A stretch of DNA of 64,000 bases from JACKFB01 sp041389525 (GCA_041389525.1 JAWKRR010000036.1:1-64000), one strand, 5' to 3'. Counted from the stretch's first letter, positions 17,473 to 25,964 are shown. The notes: generated by a model not told the origin, from the sequence alone. Made by a program: numbers and translations.

Positions 17473-17844
17473 ATGCCTACGATTAATCAGCTCGTCCGAA
17501 TGGGACGTGAGAAGCAGCGGAAGAAGACCTCCGCTCCGGCGCTCCAGAGTTGCCCGCAGAAGCGCGGCGTCTGCGTACGCGTCTACACGTCTACTCCCAA
17601 GAAGCCGAACTCGGCTCTTCGGAAGATCGCTCGTGTGCGCCTCACCAACGGGATGGAGGTCACTTCCTACATCCCCGGTGAGGGTCACAACCTTCAGGAA
17701 CACTCGCTCGTGCTCATCCGTGGCGGCCGCGTCAAGGACCTGCCCGGCGTGCGGTACCACATCATCCGCGGGACTCTGGATGCCACAGGTGTGGCCAACC
17801 GGAAGCGCGGTCGTTCCAAATACGGCACCAAGCGCGGCAAGTAA
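17473..17844 (+). CDS. rpsL: 30S ribosomal protein S12
   Basis: Decoding-centre protein. 123 residues from ATG 17473. Contains the streptomycin-relevant segments TPKKPNSALRK and GRVKDLPGVRYH with both key lysines unaltered, so no resistance substitution is seen. Ends SKYGTKRGK. It is 24 bases before rpsG and is driven by the adjacent TTGACT/TAGAAT promoter. Confidence 0.98.
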   Translation: MPTINQLVRMGREKQRKKTSAPALQSCPQKRGVCVRVYTSTPKKPNSALRKIARVRLTNGMEVTSYIPGEGHNLQEHSLVLIRGGRVKDLPGVRYHIIRGTLDATGVANRKRGRSKYGTKRGK

Positions 17845-17868
17845 TCCGGCGCACCCGAGGACTCAGTC

Positions 17869-18339
17869 ATGCCGAGAAAGCGCGAAATCACCAAGCGACA
17901 CATCGATCCGGATCCCAAGTACCGGGATACGTTGGTCGCGAAGTTCGTCAACGTCATCATGCGGGACGGCAAGAAGGCCGTCGCCGAGAAGATCATGTAT
18001 GACGCGTTCGAGATCGTGGCCTCGAAGACCGGGGACGATCCCGTCCGCGTCTTCCGCAAGGCCGTCGACAACGTGAAGCCTCAGCTTGAGGTGAAGTCAC
18101 GGCGTGTCGGTGGTTCCAACTACCAGGTGCCGGTCGAGGTTCGGCCCGAGCGCCGCACCGCCCTGGCGTTGCGCTGGCTGTGCGACTTCTCCCGCAAGCG
18201 CGGCGAGAAGACCATGGTCGAGCGTCTGTCGGGCGAGCTGCTCGACGCCTCGAACAACCGCGGCAACGCGGTGAAGAAGAAGGAAGACACCCACCGCATG
18301 GCCGACGCCAACAAGGCGTTTGCGCACTACCGCTGGTAG
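17869..18339 (+). CDS. rpsG: 30S ribosomal protein S7
   Basis: Primary 16S rRNA 3'-domain binder at the exit site. 156 residues from ATG 17869, starting MPRKREITKRHIDPDP; includes KKAVAEKIMYDAFE and GGSNYQVPVEVRPERR, ends MADANKAFAHYRW. Family length. In a standard str operon fusA would follow on the same transcript, but here two hairpins intervene. Confidence 0.98.
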   Translation: MPRKREITKRHIDPDPKYRDTLVAKFVNVIMRDGKKAVAEKIMYDAFEIVASKTGDDPVRVFRKAVDNVKPQLEVKSRRVGGSNYQVPVEVRPERRTALALRWLCDFSRKRGEKTMVERLSGELLDASNNRGNAVKKKEDTHRMADANKAFAHYRW

Positions 18340-18350
18340 CATGCGGGTGC

Positions 18351-18380
18351 CGCTAGCCCTCGAACACGAGTAGGCTAGCG
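18351..18380 (+). terminator. Hairpin just after rpsG
   Basis: CGCTAGCC (18351-18358) pairs with GGCTAGCG (18373-18380), 8 bp over a 14-base loop. It precedes a second, classical terminator. Confidence 0.55.
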
Positions 18381-18395
18381 ACACCGGTGACGACT

Positions 18396-18437
18396 AAGGG
18401 GCCGGCCGAGACTCATCGGGCGGCCCTTTCGTTTTTT
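18396..18437 (+). terminator. Intrinsic terminator of rpsL-rpsG
   Basis: An AAGGG...CCCTT G+C-rich stem (18396-18428, imperfect) is followed by TCG and six Ts (18432-18437). This is a textbook intrinsic terminator, 45 bases before the EF-G-like start, so that gene should not be read through efficiently. Confidence 0.85.
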
Positions 18438-18481
18438 GGGCCAGCGGCTGCGGCGACTGACCTTCTCGGAGAGACGCCAGG

Positions 18482-19993
18482 ATGGACGCGCTCCGGAACA
18501 TCGGCATCGTGGCCCATATCGACGCGGGCAAGACGACGCTGACCGAGCAGCTGCTGGTGCTCACCGGGTTTCTGCGTTCGCCCGGCTCGGTGGAGGACGG
18601 CACCACCGTCGCGGATTGGCGCCGATCCGAACGCGAGCGTGGGATCACGATCGGCAGCGCCGCTGTGACCACGCGCTGGCGCGACCACGAGATCACGATC
18701 GTGGACACCCCGGGGCACGTCGACTTCACGCTCGAGGTGGAGCGCACGCTTACCGTCATCGAGGGTGTGGTCTTGGTCCTCAGCGCACCTGACGGCGTGC
18801 AGGCGCAGACCCAGACAGTGTGGCACCAGGCGGCCCGCCATCGGCTACCGGCGATCGCCTTCGTCAACAAGCTGGATCGCCCTGGCGTTGATGACGCTGC
18901 CCTGCAAGACCAGATCCGTGAGCACCTGGGTCTCGAGCCGGTGCCCCTGCAGATCCTGCTGCCGGCGGAACCCGATCGCTTGCGCCTCCTGGATCTCGTC
19001 ACGGGTCAGGTCCTCGAGTGGCGCGACCTCGGGCTGCGGTCCGGTCCGCGCGAGCCGCTGATTGGCACGATCGCGAATGAAGACGAAGAGTTCGAACTGC
19101 TACTGGGCCGCGAACGCCTCGCCGACGCCGTCAGCCCCTGGGACGACGCCCTGACCGCGATGATCTTGGAGGACCGTGTCCCGACCGAAGCGGACTGGCG
19201 CCGCGCCATCACGGCGGCGGTGCACGCCCGCGGCTGCCTCCCGCTCATCTATGGCGTCGCGCGTGCGGGGGTGGGCCCGGCACAGCTCCTTGACGCTGTC
19301 GTGGACTTCCTGCCATCGCCGAGGCGAGGTCCCGTGCGGACGGTGTTCGACTGCGCCGCCCCGGAGAACACGGCGAGCTGGCCTCCTCCCGACGCCCAGC
19401 CGGCGACCGCCTTCGTCTTCAAGACCGAGTGGCGGGGACGAGGCCGCCGGATCGCGTGGATACGCGTGTTCGCCGGGAGCGTGACCACCAGCTCATCGCT
19501 GTCGCGCCCACGCGACGCCGCAGATCTCGCGCTATCCGAGCTGGTTCGCCTCTCTGGCGGCACCGACGAGCCCGTGGACCGACTCGACGCGGGCACGATC
19601 GGCGCGATCCTCGGCCACGCCGGCGGCCCGCTTCCCCTGATGGGCGACACCTTGGTCGAGGGTGTACCACGCTGGGCGTTCGAGCCGGTCGCGGTGCCGG
19701 CGCCGGTCATCGCGGTGGCCCTCGAGGCTCCCGATCCGGAGTCCGACCTCGAGATGCGTCGTGTGCTGGAGGAGCTCGTCACCGACGATCCGTCCCTCGC
19801 GGTCGTGACGGACAGCGCGACCGGCCAGACCCTGTTGTTGGGGATGGGCGAGCTCCACCTCGAGCTGGTGACCGAGGAGCTGCTGCGCGATCGCGACCTG
19901 CGATGTCGCATCGGCGCACCGCGGGCGCACCTGCGGCGCCCGATCGCGGGCGTGGGTGAGGGCTCTGGGTCGGCCTCCGGGATCCGATCCTGA
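18482..19993 (+). CDS. EF-G-like translational GTPase, domains I-III; frame breaks before domain IV
   Basis: 503-residue frame at the usual fusA position. All GTPase motifs are present: AHIDAGKTTLTEQ (G1), ERGITIG (G2), DTPGHVDF (G3), NKLDR (G4), then the EF-G-type segment VGPAQLLDAVVDFLPSP. Domain II (FVFKTEWRGRGRRIAWIRVF) and domain III (DDPSLAV to GMGELHLELV) follow. EF-G has about 700 residues; this frame stops at 19991-19993 where domain IV should begin. Domain IV/V-like sequence continues in the -1 frame. The sequence is divergent from housekeeping EF-G, so it is probably a paralogue, either a decayed gene or one with a sequencing frameshift. A GGAGAG site precedes the ATG. Confidence 0.8.
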   Translation: MDALRNIGIVAHIDAGKTTLTEQLLVLTGFLRSPGSVEDGTTVADWRRSERERGITIGSAAVTTRWRDHEITIVDTPGHVDFTLEVERTLTVIEGVVLVLSAPDGVQAQTQTVWHQAARHRLPAIAFVNKLDRPGVDDAALQDQIREHLGLEPVPLQILLPAEPDRLRLLDLVTGQVLEWRDLGLRSGPREPLIGTIANEDEEFELLLGRERLADAVSPWDDALTAMILEDRVPTEADWRRAITAAVHARGCLPLIYGVARAGVGPAQLLDAVVDFLPSPRRGPVRTVFDCAAPENTASWPPPDAQPATAFVFKTEWRGRGRRIAWIRVFAGSVTTSSSLSRPRDAADLALSELVRLSGGTDEPVDRLDAGTIGAILGHAGGPLPLMGDTLVEGVPRWAFEPVAVPAPVIAVALEAPDPESDLEMRRVLEELVTDDPSLAVVTDSATGQTLLLGMGELHLELVTEELLRDRDLRCRIGAPRAHLRRPIAGVGEGSGSASGIRS

Positions 19994-20505
19994 GGCCAGG
20001 CTTACGATCGCGGTTCGGATCGCGCCCTCCAGAGGTCACCGGCGCAGCTCAGATCGCCGCGTTGCCTCCGCTCCTGGCGGAGGGCGAGGCCCGCGACGCG
20101 CTCCATGCCGGCCTCCGCCACGCGCTGCTGGACGTCGAGGATCTGGTGCAGGCGCGGCTCGGGGTCACCCAGATCGCGGGCTCCTGCGGCCCCCAGGACG
20201 CCCGTGCCTACTGGGACGCCGGCGCGGCCGCCGCGCGATCCGCGATCGCGATCGCAGGATCGCAGCCCGCAGAACCCTGGGTCGCGCTCGACATCTCGGT
20301 CCCGGACGAGGCCGTGGGGCGCGTGTCTGGAGATCTCGCCAAGCGCCGCGCCCGCATCCACGCGACGGTCAACAGGGGGAAGATCCAAATCCTCTCCGCA
20401 TCCGCCCCCCTGGCGGAAATGCTGCACTACGCGACCCGTCTTCGGTCCATGACATCAGGCCGGGGCTCATTCTCCATGCGGCCCATCGGCTACCGACCGT
20501 GCTGA
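19960..20505 (+). pseudogene. EF-G-like domain IV-V part of the preceding gene, in the -1 frame
   Basis: The frame opens after a TGA at 19957-19959 and runs to 20505 (181 codons); the first possible start is a TTG at 20062. The C-terminal part matches EF-G domain V: EPWVALDISVPDEAVGRVSG, DLAKRRARIHATV, then PLAEMLHYATRLRSMTSGRG. The preceding 100 residues resemble a shortened domain IV, but the HxVDSSE tip that contacts the decoding site is not seen. Joined to the upstream frame by a -1 shift anywhere between 19960 and 19990, it gives a protein of about 674 residues, near normal EF-G length. It probably belongs to one gene rather than being independent. Confidence 0.7.
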
Positions 20506-20553
20506 CGTCGCCGCGGGGGTCGAGGCCATAGGCACGCCTCAGAGGAAATGCCG

Positions 20554-20582
20554 TTGACAGGGTGGGGCGTGCACTGTACAAA
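20554..20582 (+). promoter_or_regulatory. Sigma-70 promoter for rpsJ
   Basis: TTGACA at 20554-20559, a 17-base spacer and TACAAA at 20577-20582, 53 bases before the rpsJ start. Confidence 0.8.
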
Positions 20583-20634
20583 CCCCCGGCCGTTGCGCTG
20601 GAGACCTCCACCGCAACTCCCCCGGAGCGTGGTC

Positions 20635-20940
<306 letters not shown>

Positions 20941-20966
20941 ACTCGACCTTCGCGTCGTCCCCCTCC

Positions 20967-20992
20967 ACGTCGGCATCCTCACCCGCCGACGT
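20967..20992 (+). terminator. Terminator-like hairpin after rpsJ
   Basis: ACGTCGGC (20967-20974) pairs with GCCGACGT (20985-20992) over a 10-base loop, followed by TTCGCGG. It suggests that the rpsJ transcript ends here. Confidence 0.55.
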
Positions 20993-21160
20993 TTCGCGGT
21001 GACGAAGGACGTCCCTCCCCTTCCCGGGACGAACCCGTCAACGCTGGCCCGCCCGAAGGTGCCTTACCCGGCGGCAGGCTAATCCCCAAACCAATTCAGT
21101 AGCGTACCGCCGCACTCCATGGGGAGCGCGGTGAGTGCACGGCAGCCGGTGACCTCGCGC

Positions 21161-21190
21161 TTGACAGCGTGGAGTTTCGGGTGCTAGCTC
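21161..21190 (+). promoter_or_regulatory. Promoter for the rplD-led S10/spc operon
   Basis: TTGACA at 21161-21166, an 18-base spacer and TAGCTC at 21185-21190 preceded by TGC, an extended -10 arrangement. About 50 bases before rplD. Confidence 0.65.
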
Positions 21191-21242
21191 GTCCGCCCTT
21201 CGTGCGCCACGGCGCTCAGGCGAGTTCAGGAGCAGAACGGCA

Positions 21243-21860
21243 ATGCCCGTCGTCGACGTCTACAACCTGGATAAGAAGAAAGTCGGCACGCTAGATCTAG
21301 CGGACTCGATTTTCGCCGTGCCCGTCCGAGAGCACCTCTTCCATGAGGTGGTCCGCGCGCAGCTTGCCGCGCGTCGCTCGGGCACCGCGAAGACCAAGGT
21401 CCGGTCCGAGGTCGCCGGCTCGACCAAGAAGATCTACAAGCAGAAGGGCACCGGCAACGCCCGACAGGGCACCAAGAAGGCGCCTCACTGGGTTGGCGGC
21501 GGCACCGTCTTCGGACCGCAGCCGCGCAGCTTCGAGATGAAGGTCAACAAGAAGACGCGTCGCGCGGCGCTCTGCGCGGCGCTGACCCGTCGCCAGGAAG
21601 AGGGCCGCCTCGTCGTGCTCGAGAGCTTCGAGCTCGCCGCGATCAAGACGAAGGGTGTGGTCGACGTGCTGCGCCGCTTCGACTCGGATCGTGCGCTCAT
21701 CGTCGACGGCGACAACCGGGCGCTGGCCGCTAGCACCCGCAATCTCCCCACCTCCCACTACCTCGCCGTGGACGGCATCAACGTCTACGACATCTTGCGC
21801 CACGACACGGTGCTGATGACCCGCCAGGCAGTGGACGCGATTCAGACGAGGCTTGGCTGA
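21243..21860 (+). CDS. rplD: 50S ribosomal protein L4
   Basis: Exit-tunnel 50S protein. 205 residues from ATG 21243 with AGGAG upstream. Hallmarks: KQKGTGNARQGTKKAPHWVGGG tunnel loop and FGPQPRSFEMKVNKKTRRAAL. It now leads the operon because rplC is missing upstream. Its stop abuts the rplW start (TGATG). Confidence 0.97.
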   Translation: MPVVDVYNLDKKKVGTLDLADSIFAVPVREHLFHEVVRAQLAARRSGTAKTKVRSEVAGSTKKIYKQKGTGNARQGTKKAPHWVGGGTVFGPQPRSFEMKVNKKTRRAALCAALTRRQEEGRLVVLESFELAAIKTKGVVDVLRRFDSDRALIVDGDNRALAASTRNLPTSHYLAVDGINVYDILRHDTVLMTRQAVDAIQTRLG

Positions 21861-22153
21861 TGAGCGCGACGAACTACGGGATCCTCAAGCGCCCGGTTGT
21901 GACTGAGAAGTCCAACCGTCTGCGCGAGCAGCACAATCAATTCGTCTTCGAGGTCGCTCCGTCGGCCAACAAGATCGAGATCCGCGAGGCCGTGGAGAAG
22001 CTCTTCAACGTCTCCGTGACGGACGTCCGGACGATGATCGTGCGCGGCCGGATCAAGCGGTTCAAGCGCGGATTTGGCAAGCAGCCGAACTGGAAGAAGG
22101 CCATCGTCTCCGTTCACGCGGAGCAGACGATCGACCTCTTCGAGGGCATCTAG
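21860..22153 (+). CDS. rplW: 50S ribosomal protein L23
   Basis: Located at the tunnel exit; docking site for trigger factor and SRP. 97 residues from ATG 21860, overlapping the rplD stop by one base. Starts NYGILKRPVVTEKSNRL; includes NQFVFEVAPSANKIEIREAVE and the basic RIKRFKRGFGKQPNWKKA. Twelve bases before rplB. Confidence 0.97.
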   Translation: MSATNYGILKRPVVTEKSNRLREQHNQFVFEVAPSANKIEIREAVEKLFNVSVTDVRTMIVRGRIKRFKRGFGKQPNWKKAIVSVHAEQTIDLFEGI

Positions 22154-22165
22154 GAGACTCGGTAG

Positions 22166-22990
22166 ATGGCCATCAAACGATTCAAACCCACGAGCGCTGG
22201 CCGCCGCGACATGAGCGGCTCGGCGTTCGATGAAATCACCAAGACGACGCCCGAGCGCAGCCTCCTGCAGTCGCTTCGTCGCAGTGGCGGTCGCAACAAC
22301 CTCGGCCGCATCACCGCGCGCCGACGTGGGGGCGGTCACAAGCGCCGCTACCGCGTGGTCGACTTCCGTCGCGACAAGACCGGCGTGCCGGCCAAGGTCG
22401 CGGCCATCGAGTACGACCCCAACCGCGGCGCGCGCCTGGCCCTGCTGCACTACGCGGACGGCGAGAAGCGCTACATCCTGTGGCCCGCGGGTCTGAAGGT
22501 CGGCGACGAGGTCATCTCCAGCCGCAACGCGGACATCACGCCCGGGAACACGCTGCCGCTCGACGCGGTGCCGACCGGTACGATCATTCACAACGTAGAG
22601 ATGCGACCCCGCAAGGGCGGCCAGATGGCGCGCGGCGCGGGCTGCAGCGCGCAGTTGATGGCCAAAGAGGGCAAGTACGCCCTCCTCCGCCTGCCCTCGG
22701 GCGAGCTGCGCCGGGTGCTCTCGACCTGCCGCGGCACCATCGGTGTCGTAGGCAACGCCGAGCGCCAGAACATCGATCTTGGTAAGGCCGGCCGCGGACG
22801 TTGGCTCGGTCGCCGCCCGAAGGTTCGCGGCGTCGCCATGAACCCGGTCGACCACCCCCATGGCGGTGGTGAGGGCCGTACCTCCGGCGGTCGCCACCCG
22901 GTGACCCCTTGGGGCATCCCGACCAAGGGCAAGAAGACCCGCAACAACAAGTCGACGGACCGATTCATCGTCCGCCGGCGTACCCGCTAA
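22166..22990 (+). CDS. rplB: 50S ribosomal protein L2
   Basis: Peptidyl-transferase-centre protein needed for subunit association. 274 residues from ATG 22166, starting AIKRFKPTSAGRRDMSG. The conserved histidine loop NPVDHPHGGGEGR is intact, and the C-terminus (KKTRNNKSTDRFIVRRR) is standard. 18 bases before rpsS. Confidence 0.98.
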   Translation: MAIKRFKPTSAGRRDMSGSAFDEITKTTPERSLLQSLRRSGGRNNLGRITARRRGGGHKRRYRVVDFRRDKTGVPAKVAAIEYDPNRGARLALLHYADGEKRYILWPAGLKVGDEVISSRNADITPGNTLPLDAVPTGTIIHNVEMRPRKGGQMARGAGCSAQLMAKEGKYALLRLPSGELRRVLSTCRGTIGVVGNAERQNIDLGKAGRGRWLGRRPKVRGVAMNPVDHPHGGGEGRTSGGRHPVTPWGIPTKGKKTRNNKSTDRFIVRRRTR

Positions 22991-23008
22991 CCGCAGCGAG
23001 GTCGTACA

Positions 23009-23287
23009 GTGCCCCGTTCCGTAAAGAAGGGTCCATTCGTGGACGACCACCTCATGAAGAAGGTGGATGAGTCTGTCCGAACCGGTAACCGCAAGGTCCT
23101 CAAGACCTGGAGTCGCCGCTCGACAGTCTTTCCGGAGATGGTCGGTTTGACCATCGCCGTGCATAACGGCCGCAAGTTTCTCCCGGTGTTCGTGACCGAA
23201 AACATGGTCGGTCACAAGCTCGGTGAGTTTTCGCCCACTCGCACCTTCCACGGCCACGCGGCCGACCGGAAGGGCAAGCGTAAGTAG
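23009..23287 (+). CDS. rpsS: 30S ribosomal protein S19
   Basis: 30S head protein with S13. 92 residues from GTG 23009: PRSVKKGPFVDDHLMKKV, then TWSRRSTVFPEMVGLTIAVH and GHKLGEFSPTRTFHGHAADRK. Eleven bases before rplV. Confidence 0.97.
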   Translation: MPRSVKKGPFVDDHLMKKVDESVRTGNRKVLKTWSRRSTVFPEMVGLTIAVHNGRKFLPVFVTENMVGHKLGEFSPTRTFHGHAADRKGKRK

Positions 23288-23298
23288 AGGGGCCTGTC

Positions 23299-23637
23299 AT
23301 GGAAGCGCGTGCATCGTTGCGCTATGTCCGAATGGCGCCACGCAAGATCCGAACGGTCCTGGGTGCGATTCGCAATCAGCCGGTCGAGTTGGCTCTCGCG
23401 CAGCTGCGGTTTACCGACCGCGCTGCCGCTGGGGTCATCGGGAAGCTGCTCGCATCGGCAGTGGCCAACGTTCAGGATCGCTACGGCGACGTCGACACAT
23501 CGGGGCTCTTCGTGAAGGCGGCGTACGCCGACCAGGGACCCACGCTCAAGCGCTTCATGCCGCGAGCACACGGTCGCGCAGCCCGCATCAACAAGAAGAC
23601 GAGCCACGTAACTGTGGTCGTCGCCGGCGAGGAGTAG
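23299..23637 (+). CDS. rplV: 50S ribosomal protein L22
   Basis: Lines the exit tunnel with L4. 112 residues from ATG 23299. Family features: RYVRMAPRKIRTVLGAIRN, tunnel beta-hairpin near FMPRAHGRAARINKKTSHVT. Three bases before rpsC. Confidence 0.96.
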   Translation: MEARASLRYVRMAPRKIRTVLGAIRNQPVELALAQLRFTDRAAAGVIGKLLASAVANVQDRYGDVDTSGLFVKAAYADQGPTLKRFMPRAHGRAARINKKTSHVTVVVAGEE

Positions 23638-23640
23638 GAC

Positions 23641-24285
23641 ATGGGACAGAAAGTCCATCCGATCGGATTCCGACTCGGCGTCGTTCGCACCTGGGACTCC
23701 AAGTGGTACGCCGAGAAGGCCTACTCGAAGTGGCTGCTTGAGGATCTGAAGATCCGCGCGCTGATCAAGGACAAGGTCGGACACGCTGGCATCAGCCGCG
23801 TCATCCTCGAGCGGTCCTCGATGAAGTGCACGATCAACGTGTACACGGCCCGTCCGGGCATCATCATCGGCAAGAAGGGCCAGGGCGCCGAGCTTCTCAA
23901 GAACGACGTTCAGAAGCTCACCGAGGCGAAGGTCTATCTCAACATCCACGAGGTCCGAAAGGCCGAGCTCGACGCCCAGTTGGTCGCCGAGAACGTGGCC
24001 ACTCAGCTCGAGCGCCGCGTCTCGTTCCGGCGCGCGATGAAGAAGGCGGTGCAGACCGCGATGAAGTTCGGCGCCAAGGGCATCCGCCTGAACGCGTCTG
24101 GGCGACTCGGCGGCGCGGAAATGTCGCGCCGCGAGTGGTACCGAGAGGGCCAGGTGCCGCTGCACACGCTGCGGGCCGACATCGATTACGGATACGCTGT
24201 CGCCAAGACGACCTACGGGATCATCGGCGTGCAGTGTTGGATCTACAAGGGCGATGTGCTCAAGGAGCGCCGCACCCGAGCCTAG
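23641..24285 (+). CDS. rpsC: 30S ribosomal protein S3
   Basis: mRNA entry protein with helicase role. 214 residues from ATG 23641, starting GQKVHPIGFRLGVVRTWDSK. Type II KH domain with the GxxG loop in IIIGKKGQGAELL, then C-terminal RLGGAEMSRREWYREGQVPL and GIIGVQCWIYKGD. Family length. Confidence 0.98.
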   Translation: MGQKVHPIGFRLGVVRTWDSKWYAEKAYSKWLLEDLKIRALIKDKVGHAGISRVILERSSMKCTINVYTARPGIIIGKKGQGAELLKNDVQKLTEAKVYLNIHEVRKAELDAQLVAENVATQLERRVSFRRAMKKAVQTAMKFGAKGIRLNASGRLGGAEMSRREWYREGQVPLHTLRADIDYGYAVAKTTYGIIGVQCWIYKGDVLKERRTRA

Positions 24286-24321
24286 GCTCGAGTGCAGCGT
24301 CCTATCTGAGGAGAACACGCG

Positions 24322-24741
24322 ATGCTTGCTCCCAAGCGCGTAAAGTTCAGAAAGTGTCACAAGGGCCGCAATCGCGGGCTCGCCAAGGGCGGCACGGAAG
24401 TGTCGTTCGGTGAGTTCGCCTTGCAGGCGACCGACCACGGTATGGCCACCTCGCGCCAGATCGAGGCCGCTCGTATCGCGATGACCCGCTACGTGAAGCG
24501 CGGAGCCAAGATTTGGATCCGCATCTTCCCTGACAAGCCGATGACGAAGAAGCCTGCCGAAGTCCGAATGGGTAAAGGTAAAGGTTCGCCGGAGTTCTGG
24601 GTCGCGGTCATCAAGCCCGGCCGGGTGCTCTACGAGATGCGCGGTGCGTCTGAAGAGGTAGCGCGCGAGGCCTTCCGTTTGGCCGCCCACAAGCTGCCCT
24701 TCAGCACGCGCGTACTGGCGCAGAACGAGGTGTCGGAATGA
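24322..24741 (+). CDS. rplP: 50S ribosomal protein L16
   Basis: A-site tRNA-contacting 50S protein. 139 residues from ATG 24322 after GAGGAG. MLAPKRVKFRKCHKGR start, FGEFALQA, and DKPMTKKPAEVRMGKGKGSP (the arginine-rich loop). Overlaps rpmC by four bases (ATGA). Confidence 0.97.
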   Translation: MLAPKRVKFRKCHKGRNRGLAKGGTEVSFGEFALQATDHGMATSRQIEAARIAMTRYVKRGAKIWIRIFPDKPMTKKPAEVRMGKGKGSPEFWVAVIKPGRVLYEMRGASEEVAREAFRLAAHKLPFSTRVLAQNEVSE

Positions 24742-24944
24742 TCGCCCATGACCTTCGGCAGCTCGCGCCTGAGGACCTGAAGGCCAAGGTGCAGGCGCTC
24801 CGAGAGGACCTCTTCCGGCTGCGCTTCCGGCACGCCACGGCGCAGCTCAACGATCCTTCGCAGATTCGCAAGACCCGGCGGACGCTGGCGCGCGCACTGA
24901 CCATCCTCGGTCAGACGGACGCCACCGCGGCGCGGAAGGCCTGA
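24738..24944 (+). CDS. rpmC: 50S ribosomal protein L29
   Basis: Tunnel-exit protein next to L23. 68 residues from ATG 24738, translationally coupled to rplP. Two-helix pattern with LREDLFRLRFRHATAQL and PSQIRKTRRTLARALT, the family signature. Confidence 0.94.
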   Translation: MIAHDLRQLAPEDLKAKVQALREDLFRLRFRHATAQLNDPSQIRKTRRTLARALTILGQTDATAARKA

Positions 24945-24954
24945 GGTGGAGACG

Positions 24955-25212
24955 ATGACGGAACGCGGAAACAAGAAGCAGCTCGTCGGACTCGTCGCCA
25001 GCGACAAGAACGACAAGACCGTCGTGGTCGAAGTGACGCGCCGGACACGGCACGCCATCTATCACAAGTACATCAGCCGTCGTAAGCGCTACCAGGCGCA
25101 CGACGAGACGAACGACTGCCGTGTTGGCGACCGCGTCGTCATTGAAGAATGCCGCCCCCTGAGCCGGCACAAGCACTGGCGCATCAAGCAAGTGCTGGAC
25201 CGCGCTGTCTAG
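24955..25212 (+). CDS. rpsQ: 30S ribosomal protein S17
   Basis: Early 16S rRNA binder with an OB fold. 85 residues from ATG 24955 (GAGGTG lies 6 bases upstream); the in-frame GTG at 24946 has no ribosome site. Contains GLVASDKNDKTVVVEVTRR, HDETNDCRVGDRVVIEECRP and SRHKHWRIKQVL. Confidence 0.95.
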   Translation: MTERGNKKQLVGLVASDKNDKTVVVEVTRRTRHAIYHKYISRRKRYQAHDETNDCRVGDRVVIEECRPLSRHKHWRIKQVLDRAV

Positions 25213-25256
25213 CTGATCGCGCGCTGCTCATCGAAGCAGCGCACTGGAGTCCTTCG

Positions 25257-25625
25257 ATGATTCAGATGCAGACATTTCTGGCATCCGCTGACAACTCAGG
25301 CGCGAAGCGCTTGCAGTGCATCAAGGTGCTTGGCGGCTCCAAGCGCAAGTACGCCTCGATCGGAGACATCATCGTGGTGTCTGTGAAGGAGGCGATGCCC
25401 AAGGGCAAGGTCAAGAAGAAGGACGTGCTGAAGGCGGTCATCGTCCGCACGGCGAAGGAAATCCACCGCCCTGACGGGTCGAGCATTCGTTTCGACGAGA
25501 ACGCCGCCGTCCTCATCAACGCATCCAACGAGCCGATCGGAACCCGTATCTTCGGGCCGGTCGCTCGTGAGCTGCGAGCGAAGCGCTTCATGCGAATCGT
25601 TTCACTCGCCCCCGAAGTGCTGTAG
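25257..25625 (+). CDS. rplN: 50S ribosomal protein L14
   Basis: Inter-subunit bridge protein. 122 residues from ATG 25257, MIQMQTFLASADNSGAKR. Typical RYASIGD-like segment KYASIGDIIVVSVKEAMPK and FGPVARELRAKRFMRIVSLAPEVL end. An upstream in-frame extension to 25149 lies inside rpsQ and is not coding. Confidence 0.97.
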   Translation: MIQMQTFLASADNSGAKRLQCIKVLGGSKRKYASIGDIIVVSVKEAMPKGKVKKKDVLKAVIVRTAKEIHRPDGSSIRFDENAAVLINASNEPIGTRIFGPVARELRAKRFMRIVSLAPEVL

Positions 25626-25635
25626 GAGCCGCCGG

Positions 25636-25947
25636 ATGAACCGCATCAAGAAGGGCGACAGCGTCCAAGTCATCGCCGGCAAGGAGCGGGGGAAGCAGGG
25701 CAAAGTGCTCGGCTTCACCCACGACGGCCAGCGCGTCTTGGTCGAGGCGCTCAATATGATCAAGCGCCACACGCGCCCGACCCAGGCGAACCCGCAAGGC
25801 GGGATCGTCGAGAAAGAGGCCGGGATACATATCTCCAACCTGCAGCCACTCACCCCGAGTGGGCGGCCCACACGCGTCGGCTACCGCATGAACGAGGCTG
25901 GTAAAAAGGTCCGTTACAGCAAGCGCCACGACGAGAACCTCGACTGA
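25636..25947 (+). CDS. rplX: 50S ribosomal protein L24
   Basis: Initiates 50S assembly. 103 residues from ATG 25636. KOW motif KKGDSVQVIAGKERGKQGKV; then GIVEKEAGIHISNLQPLTP and VGYRMNEAGKKVRYSK. Ten bases after rplN. Confidence 0.97.
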   Translation: MNRIKKGDSVQVIAGKERGKQGKVLGFTHDGQRVLVEALNMIKRHTRPTQANPQGGIVEKEAGIHISNLQPLTPSGRPTRVGYRMNEAGKKVRYSKRHDENLD

Positions 25948-25964
25948 GGGAGAGGGAGACGAAG

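Larger units (their letters stand above)
20941..21242 (+). other. 302-base interval where rplC (L3) would be expected
   Basis: No L3-like reading frame or remnant is recognisable in any frame between rpsJ and rplD. The interval holds a terminator-like hairpin (20967-20992) and a promoter (21161-21190). Nothing else identifiable. Confidence 0.7.

Noticed and set aside
19955..19995. Programmed -1 frameshift in the EF-G-like gene
   Set aside because: No X-XXY-YYZ slippery heptamer or clear downstream pseudoknot was seen in the overlap; decay or sequencing error is simpler.
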